This document shows positions 56,596 to 64,000 of a stretch of 64,000 nucleotides of DNA, piece by piece. The notes under the pieces are model-generated. The model saw only the letters and a list, made by a program, of their open reading frames with translations. It was not told the DNA's origin and searched no databases. Both the position numbers and the translations under genes were made by a program. This stretch comes from Lophium mytilinum (Eukaryota; Ascomycota; Dothideomycetes; Mytilinidiales; Mytilinidiaceae), in contig MU004185.1 in NCBI GenBank assembly GCA_010093605.1, forward strand, positions 2,236,539 through 2,300,538. Direction: 5' to 3'. Each line of letters opens with the position of its first letter. Positions within the stretch are counted from its first letter, which is position 1.

Positions 56596-57552
56596 ATGTA
56601 TCAGCGCTCAAAAATGCCGGCTTTGCCAACAGGCTACATCGCCATACTAGAAGCAGGGCATGGCTGCAACGGTTACGCCGTCTTCTCCCTTCCCGCAATA
56701 GTTCTTGACTCAGCTCTTGAATCAGCGACTGACGATGATTTAGGGGGACTGAAGTCCCAGCTCTGCGTCGTGAAGGTCGCAACTTCGCACTCAAAACGAG
56801 CACTCGCTGAAGAAGTGAGCGCTTTGAAAGCAATACAAGCGTTGAAGGGGCCCCTCAAAAATCGATTCGCTACTCTTGTAGATGAAGGGGGGGTATACTC
56901 TGCCGGTGTGTGGTTCGCGATGTCCCCAATTTTCGGAATGGATTTGGACAAATTTGTTCAGCCGTACCTCCAAACAGAAAAGGTTGTTCCTAGGGAATTG
57001 GTCTTCCACGTATTCCTCCAACTTTTTGAGGGCCTCGCGTATCTTCACAGCCAAAGTCCGCCAATCTTTCACAATGACATTTTTTCGGGTAACCTAATGC
57101 TAGACTGCATGCGGCAAGACTTCCCGGGATTCCCAAACGTCGTACTGATTGACTTCGGGAATGCACCGTCCCAAGGCTCCAAGATCCCGCCCGAAAGCTT
57201 TGCGTCCATTGATTGCTGGGGAGCCTACGATGCACTCTGGAGGCTGACATTGAAGGGCGTTACTGAGCCCAATCACTTTGCCGAGACAGATCGCGAATGG
57301 GTAGACTTCGTGACCGAAGTCCTTCACAAGAAGCGAGCCTGTAGCAACCCCCAGGATCCCGGCCGTGGTACAACTGGATGGGAACCCCATTTCTTTCCTG
57401 AGAAGTTCAGGGACGTTGCTGAAAAGCGGCGGGCTAATACACCACCTGAAGTGTTTAAAGAGGTCCAAAAAGGCCTTCAGATGAAGCATCTTGAAGAATT
57501 GCTCGAGGATAGACTTCTCGCGGCGCTCGAATTGCACCTTCTGAAAGAATAA
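56596..57552 (+). CDS. Small protein-kinase-like protein 1 (318 aa)
   Basis: First of three related genes. Kinase-fold landmarks in order: Gly-rich loop GHGCNG (about residues 20-25), the VAIK-type Lys in CVVKV (about 60), a C-helix Glu in EEVSALKAI, catalytic loop HNDIFSGN (His about 159, the Arg of HRD replaced by Asn) and LIDFGN (Asp about 186). It also has the alpha-F Asp in SIDCWGAYD. The activation segment between DFG and alpha-F is short and lacks APE. So ATP-binding residues are present, but the segment that normally carries regulatory phosphorylation is reduced. The ATG at 56596 matches the paralogues (a second ATG follows at 56614). Single exon. Substrate unknown. Confidence 0.75.
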   Translation: MYQRSKMPALPTGYIAILEAGHGCNGYAVFSLPAIVLDSALESATDDDLGGLKSQLCVVKVATSHSKRALAEEVSALKAIQALKGPLKNRFATLVDEGGVYSAGVWFAMSPIFGMDLDKFVQPYLQTEKVVPRELVFHVFLQLFEGLAYLHSQSPPIFHNDIFSGNLMLDCMRQDFPGFPNVVLIDFGNAPSQGSKIPPESFASIDCWGAYDALWRLTLKGVTEPNHFAETDREWVDFVTEVLHKKRACSNPQDPGRGTTGWEPHFFPEKFRDVAEKRRANTPPEVFKEVQKGLQMKHLEELLEDRLLAALELHLLKE

Positions 57553-58103
57553 ATGGCTTCTTGGCTTGCTCATCTCTTTTCAATTACGTTCCGAGCTGAT
57601 TTCAACTACTCTACTCTCGATTCAGAATGAATCTAAAATCTGAAGCTGGCTAGCTCCAGCTTCGCTAAATAGCCAGAAACATACTCTTCTATTTCAACAC
57701 TTTCCACTCATTTGCATATTAGAAACGCAACTACTTCAAAAATCGCTGCAATGACCCTCTTCCACTCTCACGTATCCACCATCTCGTCAGACCTACTCTT
57801 TTCTCTCACAGGAAGAAGTGCAAAACAACCAGCGGCGAGGCACGCATGCCAATTTTGCGAAGGCGAAGGCCGCGAAGGCCCAGATCATTGTGAACCGTAC
57901 TCAGCATTGTTCACGTAAATACAAGATGTTCCCACATTGTTCATACATTATTCACTTTGTCATGCTTCAACGTATAAGTCCCAACTCTCCTGCAAACTGA
58001 GTGTCACAATCCCCAACTCGAAGAAACCCCAAGGCATTTAAAGGAAAACTGTAAGATTCTCGCCAACGCTTCTTCAACTTTCTCAAAGGGTCCTAACGAA
58101 AAG
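57553..58103. other. Intergenic between kinase-like genes 1 and 2
   Basis: 550 bp. A short open stretch (57751-57918) begins with ATG but lacks kinase motifs and is not called. Confidence 0.45.
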
Positions 58104-59060
58104 ATGACAGGCTACGAACTCCCAGAAGTTCCCCTACCAGAGAAGTACCTGCCCATTTCCATAGCGGGCGAGGGATCGAGAGGTTACACATATTTCTGTA
58201 TCCCCTCCAAACACGCAACGATCTCAACAGCTAATGAGATAGACCTCAAGTCCCTACGGGCAAAGATCTGCGTCGTGAAAGTAGTCGCATCTCGCAGAAA
58301 AGATGCACTGGATAGAGAGGTAGCCACTCTGATGGCTGTCCAGTTGCAAGGCGGCTCCCTTGCAAAACGTATTGTACAAGTCCTTGACCTTGGGGGCGTC
58401 GACGAGTTGGCTGGGCCATACTATGCTATGGCACCAGTGTATGGCAAAGACTTAGGTGCCTTCGTCCGTTCGTATGCAATCCAAGAGAAATCCGTACCCA
58501 TAGAGTTCATCTGGCACGTCTTTCTCGAACTCTTCAGTGGTTTAGCATATCTTCATAGCCAACGGATCATTCACGGCGACTTATGTACGGGAAACGTGAT
58601 GTTTGACTCCTCTCGTCAAGACTTTCCTGGACTTCCCAATGTAGTCATCATTGACTTCGGGAGTTACGAAGTTCCTACGGGAAATGAGGAGGACCTTAAG
58701 GAGGAGATGGCGTCCGACGCGTGGGGGGCTTATGATGCTGTTCATCGGCTGACGTGGACAGGCTACCAGGAGGCGGAGCTTGATCCGGAGCGTGACCCAG
58801 ATTGGGCCAATTTCGTCAACGGACTCAACGATATGAAGCGCGCATCTGGTAATCTTGCTCGAGGATTGAAGGGTTGGGAGCCAAAAGATTTTCTTTCGAG
58901 GTTCCGGCATATCGCTGCGGAACGCCGTAAGGCTACGCCTCCAGAAGTTCTTGAAGAAGTCCAGGGAGCTCTGAACCTAAAGGAGATCCGCAAGACCCTC
59001 GACGAGAAGCTGCGAGCTGCCGTTGAGTGGCACAACCTTCAACTATGCCTCGAGCCCTAA
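58104..59060 (+). CDS. Small protein-kinase-like protein 2 (318 aa)
   Basis: Same length and order of motifs as the gene upstream: GEGSRGYTY loop (about residues 22-30), CVVKV Lys (about 59), REVATLMAV helix Glu, catalytic loop HGDLCTGN (His about 157), IIDFGS (Asp about 184) and ASDAWGAYD. The catalytic-loop Arg is Gly here. The C-terminal helical region (TPPEVLEEVQGALNLKEI) is closely similar to that of gene 1 (TPPEVFKEVQKGLQMKHL), so duplication is certain. The intact frame and conserved motif residues suggest selection on function. Single exon; ATG at 58104. Confidence 0.78.
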   Translation: MTGYELPEVPLPEKYLPISIAGEGSRGYTYFCIPSKHATISTANEIDLKSLRAKICVVKVVASRRKDALDREVATLMAVQLQGGSLAKRIVQVLDLGGVDELAGPYYAMAPVYGKDLGAFVRSYAIQEKSVPIEFIWHVFLELFSGLAYLHSQRIIHGDLCTGNVMFDSSRQDFPGLPNVVIIDFGSYEVPTGNEEDLKEEMASDAWGAYDAVHRLTWTGYQEAELDPERDPDWANFVNGLNDMKRASGNLARGLKGWEPKDFLSRFRHIAAERRKATPPEVLEEVQGALNLKEIRKTLDEKLRAAVEWHNLQLCLEP

Positions 59061-59796
59061 GTGGCCACCCTTTCCTAGTGTCCTTTCTTTCGCCTTGTTT
59101 TCTTCCCTTCTAGTATGTTCGGTCTGAAGCGAATTCAATCGATAGAGCTGGTTTGATACCGCCTCTCTTTGGTAAGCAAAATATCCAACCGATTTCATAT
59201 ACCATTATTGCCTGATCCGAAGCACATTTACGTTTTGTCTATTTACTTGCATCTATCATCATAGAATCTACTTGTACAATCTCCCTTCATTATGATGCTA
59301 AGAACCCCCCGCGCTAAGAAGAATCCATTATTTCGGTATAGACTTAATATATCGTTATCTTTCGTTTACTTCTCTTGAGAAATCATACCGTATACTCTAC
59401 TGAAGTAACATAATTCGTTCCTTGACTGACGTTAGTCACTAACTTAATATAGTAACTTAATGATAGAGATAATGTAGTAGGAGGTGTTACGTTGTATGGT
59501 TCTATTCCTCCAGTCTTGGTCCCATTTGCTCAGCCTTTCTACGTGTTACTCCAAGCACGACCAAACTCAACCGAGCAGCCTTGCGCCCACTTGCTCAATC
59601 TTCGCTAAGATTGATTCGAGCTGATTCGACCCACGTGATTCCTGCTGCATTACTGTGCCCCGCACATCATCACTACATCCTTTGAAGTCTACCGTAAGCC
59701 TCGACCATCCTTTCGTGCCCTTGCTAGGTCCCTATTACTTGCCGCCAGTGCCATTCCTAATAACAAGAACCTCCCAACAACCCAGTTGGCGACGGC
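59061..59796. other. Intergenic, promoter of the J-domain gene
   Basis: 736 bp. AT-rich part 59310-59480, no supported gene. Confidence 0.5.
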
Positions 59797-61099
59797 ATGG
59801 TGCCGTTACCAATCACAGAGGATTACTACCTAGTCCTTGAAGTAGTGCAAACCGCTACGCCCGAGCTAATCAACCGATCGTACAGACGGCTGGCGCTGAA
59901 GCTCCACCCGGATCGGAACGCCAAGCACGATGCTACGGAAGCCTTTCAACTAGTATGTTGAGTTTCAATGGTCAAGCTATTTCTTCCAACTATTTTTAGG
60001 CTGCGTGTGCTGAGATCAAATGTTGCAGCTCGTGCAAGCGTACGAAACGTTGAAGGACGAAAACAAGCGCCGAGCTTACGACCTTATTTACCCGTCTATA
60101 ACACGAAGTCGCCCCTCTCCTCAAACCACGCAAATACCACGTTCACCTCCCGATTGGTCGGCGCAATCTGAAGCACTCAGCGAAGCGGCGCAAATCGCCG
60201 CGTTTCAAAGGTCGAAGCAGGAACGTGGTGCACGATGGTTGACCAAGAAGCGTGTCTTCGACTCGTCGATATCCGAGCTACAGCGAGACATTCGGCGGTT
60301 GGAGCAAGAAATCAGGAATTTGGATAGTATCGTAGCTGCTGAGGCGAGGGAAGAGGCACAGAAGAATAGTTGGGGAACATGGCTGTTGTCACCACTATAC
60401 AAGAAGGCAGAAGAGAGTGAGGATGAGAAGGCGCGCAAGGATAGGGAGAGGCAGGAGAGGAGAATTGAGAAAGATATGAAGGAAAGGCGACTGGGTCCAA
60501 GGAAGGCGGACTTGGAGAAAGAACAAAGTCTATTCAGAAAGGCGAAAGAGGAAATGCGTGCTGCAGATCTGATTGATGATACGAAGATACGAGTTACTCA
60601 AGATAGGATGTACGCTAGAGAAACTCGGGAGAGGCAAGAAAGGGAGAAGGCGGAAAGAGAGAGGGTAATGAAGATTTGGAAACAACAACAGGAGCAACGG
60701 GAAAAGCAAGCGCGGGAAGCGGCAGAGGCATTGAGACAACAGCAGGCGGAGAGACGAGCAGCAGAATTGAAACGGCAGGAGAAGGAGGCTAGAAAGCGGC
60801 AGAGAATCATTGATGAACATGATGGAACTAAGAGATTCCGGGAGCAACGCGCACATCGCAACGTGCCCAAGGGAAGCACCTCGACCTGCCGCCATGGCGG
60901 CTGGTGGCCGAAAGTACAAGGCCGTACAACATGCCCGACGTGTGATGAGATATGGACCTTTCTGTTGCAGTGCCCGGGCTGTGAGATGAGGGCGTGTCCG
61001 AGATGTCAAGCTACAATACGGCCGGTGAGATCATATCGAAGAGCCCCTCCGGAGGTGAGGACTCCGAGCCCAGATTTTGATTACTACGACTGGGACTAG
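59797..61099 (+). CDS. J-domain protein with long coiled coil and Cys-rich C-terminus (408 aa)
   Basis: Two exons (59797-59952, 60029-61099). The N-terminal J domain (residues about 8-70) has the HPD motif in LKLHPDRN and the [21 protein letters not shown] helix, which is completed by the splice. It should stimulate an Hsp70 ATPase. Residues about 110-320 form a highly charged Arg/Glu/Gln coiled coil. A C-terminal Cys-rich segment follows ([10 protein letters not shown]...CPTCDEIW...[13 protein letters not shown]), a probable zinc ribbon. The combination is found in fungal DnaJ proteins of unknown role. Not a kinase-like gene, though it lies between two of them. Confidence 0.8.
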
Positions 61100-61544
61100 T
61101 CAGATTTGTGAACGAAAATGGGATATGGAAGTTGATTAGATTTGACTTCGGCGTTAGGAAACCTTTCTTTAAATGTATTGAGATTTACTTAGTTAGGCCA
61201 CTGAGCTCCTCAGGCTAAGGTCTCGAGTTGATCTCGGGATGCCTCGAAGGCCCAAAGCCTCAACTATTAGATACCAGCAACCTCATTAGGCACTATATAT
61301 GGCCCTTATTTGCTTATAATCTTGCTCCAAGTTAGCATTGTCCACCTACATTCACTTATTTCAACAATGTTGAGCAACTGCTTTCACCACTGACATGATT
61401 TACATGAAGCATAAAGTGCCATCTCTTGCAGAAGGGGACGATCGGAACCTCAAAGACCACACCACGGACCCAGTTTCCAAGCAGAAAGCCCGTGCCCACG
61501 TTTCCCTGACTTTCATTACTTTCGACAAGCCAACAGTCAGAATC
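61100..61544. other. Intergenic / leader of kinase-like gene 3
   Basis: An in-frame ATG at 61395 would add 50 residues to kinase-like protein 3, but the paralogues start at the position equivalent to 61545. No other feature seen. Confidence 0.5.
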
Positions 61545-62531
61545 ATGGGTTTCCGGCCGATCCGCAATCCGCTGCCGAAAGACTATATCGGCGTCATGAA
61601 AGCTGGTGAGGGTGCCCAAGGCTATACATACTTCTGCGTTCCTAAGCACGCGCTCGAGTCTTCGACTAACCATGAACAAAAAGCAGAAACCTTGAAGGGC
61701 CAGCTCTGTGTCGTCAAAATAACGAAATATGTTCACGATACAAGGGAAGTCACCGCTATGAAGTGGATCAAAGAACTCCGTGATGCGCCCACCAACCGTT
61801 TCGTCGGTCTCTTCGACGAAGGCGGGCTCGATGAGACTGCCGGCCGATGGCTCGCCATGTCTCCGATTCTCGGGCCCAGCTTGAGAGAGTTCACGATGCC
61901 ATACTCTCAACCCAGGAAGTCCCTTCCGATGGAGTTCGTGTGGCACATCTTTCATCAAGTATTTGAAGGAATTGGGTATCTCCATAGCCGAGATCCCCCG
62001 GTCCTTCATGGCGATTTCTATGCGACTAACATCATGCTCGATCCCATCCACCAAGACTTCTTTGGCTTCCCGAACGTCGTGATAATCGATTTCGGGTCCG
62101 CTAAAATCCTCCACCCTGACGCGCTCTTTGGTCTCATTGGGCCGAAAGAACTTCACGCTCGAGATGCATGGTCAGCCTATGATCTAATATATAGGCTTAC
62201 CTCGATGAGCATCGAGAAGCCGGTGGTGGGTACCCTAGCTGATCAGTGGGAACAGTTCACTGAAGCGCTGGATGATATGAGGTTGGCCACTGGTCTGACT
62301 GGCAGCACACAGGAGGATATCGAGGGGTGGGAAACCTATCTGTTTCTTGAGAAATGGAAGAAGGTTGCTGTTGAAGCTCGGGGTAAGACGCCTCCTGAGG
62401 TATTTGAGGAGATTGCGAGCGGGTTGAAAACTACCGAGATCAACGAGAAGCTCGATGCCAGCTTGCAGGCCGTTGTTAAGCGGCATGGAGGAGGGAAGCC
62501 AGGAATTCATCAAATTTCCCCCTCTGTTTGA
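61545..62531 (+). CDS. Small protein-kinase-like protein 3 (328 aa)
   Basis: Third related gene, with GEGAQGYTY loop, CVVKI Lys, REVTAMKWI helix Glu, catalytic loop HGDFYATN, IIDFGS and ARDAWSAYD. The DFG Asp, HxD Asp and loop Asn are all kept. It is more diverged from genes 1 and 2 than those are from each other (for example LFDEGGLDE, SPILGPSL), so it is probably an older duplicate. It shares the TPPEVFEEIASGL C-terminal helix. Start chosen at 61545 by comparison with the paralogues. Single exon. Confidence 0.75.
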   Translation: MGFRPIRNPLPKDYIGVMKAGEGAQGYTYFCVPKHALESSTNHEQKAETLKGQLCVVKITKYVHDTREVTAMKWIKELRDAPTNRFVGLFDEGGLDETAGRWLAMSPILGPSLREFTMPYSQPRKSLPMEFVWHIFHQVFEGIGYLHSRDPPVLHGDFYATNIMLDPIHQDFFGFPNVVIIDFGSAKILHPDALFGLIGPKELHARDAWSAYDLIYRLTSMSIEKPVVGTLADQWEQFTEALDDMRLATGLTGSTQEDIEGWETYLFLEKWKKVAVEARGKTPPEVFEEIASGLKTTEINEKLDASLQAVVKRHGGGKPGIHQISPSV

Positions 62532-62737
62532 GCTCTAAGCTCACCACCGCGATGACACCTCCAGTTTTTCTTAGATCTTTGATTATCACGCTCAACACAT
62601 AGAATAAATGAAAACCATGGAGTCGGTCGCATCCGACCTCGCCCTATCTCGAAAACAAATCTTCATTATGCGTGTATTTACCGTGACAGTGACATTCACA
62701 TAAACTAAATCTTCATACAGTACTGATAGCCATGGCT

Positions 62738-64000
62738 TCATCCTTTACGAATAAAGCACTTCAGCCCCTGTCTCTTCCCCATCTCTCGCAGCTCTTTGTG
62801 ATGCTCCTCCTCCATCCAATACGTCGATCCCCAGTGCCTGCACTCTCGCAGATCCAACAAGACCTTCCCCAGCTGAGGAGTTGCATCCCTCCACTCTCCG
62901 TCGAGGAAAGCCTTTAGCAGCGCCATGAGCGGCTCTTCCGCCCATTCCTTGATACTCGAATCCCACAAATTGTCGTAGATAACCATACACTTGATTATCG
63001 GAGGTAAGACCTCCGCAAACCATGATACACGATCTAGGATAGCAGCATTTTTCGCAAGACTATCATCCGACTCGGATTTGATCCAATAGCACTTGGGCAT
63101 GGGACCCACAAGAATCGGCAACGGAACGTGGATACAAGATAGAGCGGTAAAGTCACGCAAGAAGCTGACGGCATCGATGGAAGCCGAGTACAAGACTTCG
63201 TACTCGCTATCACTGACTCTGCACTTTATTATGAGATGTATGAGAGTGCTGCGGAGGTGATGTAGTCCCTGCTGCAGCTGATCTAGCGCTAGATGGCCGT
63301 TTCCGTCCAAGCGAATGCAAAATCCAGCGAGGTAAGGTTGGGTGCCGATCTTATTAATTTGGCAGCATCCTCAATAGGCGTCGGCCCCTCGCTGGCGAGA
63401 TTTAGCCTGGTAAGATTGGCCGCGACTGGCGGGTGATGGAGTGCTCATTCGCATCGCTTTTGGCAAGCTGCGGAAGAACTACACCTCTGAAGATAAGCTT
63501 GACAAGCTTTGGTAAATAGAAGAGAAGAAAAAGACTCTCCGTGCAGGTGGGGAATAGCCCTAAAAAGTTGCGTATGAGCTTCGGAGCCCACACTACTACA
63601 TGTTCTAAATGATCGAAAGTAGACAAGTTCTTCATTTCGCGAGGAACGGTTATCGCGTGTTGTAGAATCGCAGTGAACCATTCATTGCCGTGGAGAAGAA
63701 AGTCGATAGCGATCTTGAGAGATCTGAGGTGTTGTGCATCGCGCCAGTAGCAGCGCTATCATCGCATCTAGGTCGTTGTCATGCGTAATCGCTTTCTTCC
63801 TCCTCTTTTCTTGTGGTAATTTTATCTCTTCAATTGCTTTCTCAATCAAAGTTGCTTCCATTTCGCCATTCGTAATCGGCGAATGACTCACGACCCGAAT
63901 GTTGCGTAGTTTCAACCTACCGAGATCCGAATTCTCTTCATTCACCTCGTCATCCCAATGGTTCGCCGCGTTGACGACCAAATATTTGATGAATGAGGCA
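62738..64000 (-). pseudogene. F-box/LRR-type gene, frame-disrupted, cut by the window end
   Basis: Minus-strand reading runs from 64000 to a stop at 62738. Parts: SFIKYLVVNAANHWDDE (about 63990-63945), a Leu-rich piece (LDAMIALLLARC, about 63765-63735), a second piece (HLRSLKIAIDFLLHGNEW, about 63718-63665) in another frame, and a third at 63422-63310 (NLTRLNLAS). A final 190-residue tail with Leu-rich helices follows. The step near 63735 could be a frameshift or an undetected intron. The step near 63310-63325 has no GT donor and looks like a frameshift. A 45-nt intron near 63450-63490 is possible. Leu-rich composition and layout fit a fungal F-box/LRR protein; the N-terminus is not seen. Confidence 0.5.

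Overview
The window is nuclear DNA from a filamentous ascomycete (Pezizomycotina). Dothideomycetes is my best guess but is inference only. The evidence is many GT-AG introns of about 48-85 nt with fungal branch sites (CTAAC/CTGAC), a pogo-type transposon with RIP-like stop codons, and fungus-specific protein families. Genes lie on both strands with no operon structure. I chose starts at ATG codons and introns by reading-frame continuity, family conservation, donor, branch site and acceptor. No RNA genes or CRISPR arrays were recognised.

Left part (1-16997): 3' two-thirds of CFT1 (mRNA 3'-end processing), a small basic ORF, a 2EXR/F-box-like gene, an acid-lipase/steryl-ester-hydrolase gene divergent from PEX6 (peroxisomal AAA ATPase), then a low-complexity protein of unknown function carrying a 27-nt minisatellite.

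Middle (16998-34119): a gene-poor stretch with a diverged duplicated small gene, a 2EXR-like gene and its broken paralogue, a ChaC-type glutathione-degrading enzyme with an unusual GC-AG intron and a 5-nt exon, a Fungal_trans_2-type regulator, a ZIP zinc transporter with two CAAGGT sites upstream, and a small GPI-anchored-type secreted protein.

34805-36976 is a complete Tc1/mariner-pogo element with 43-bp inverted repeats and a TA target duplication. Its transposase has eight in-frame stops, each explained by C-to-T change. It is followed by a Clr5-domain protein, a P-loop kinase convergent with the copper ATPase CCC2, and a GRF-zinc-finger protein.

Right part (48015-64000): accessory genes. 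These are a secreted protein of unknown family, divergent from a zincin-like HExxH protein; a cysteine-rich single-pass membrane protein; an F-box protein; three related small kinase-like proteins (56596-62531) interrupted by a J-domain/coiled-coil protein; and a broken F-box/LRR-type gene running off the right end. Housekeeping genes (CFT1, PEX6, CCC2, GCG1-like, ZIP) alternate with fast-evolving genes. The most interesting material is the kinase-like cluster, the ChaC intron architecture, the mutated pogo element, and the divergent secreted-protein/zincin pair.
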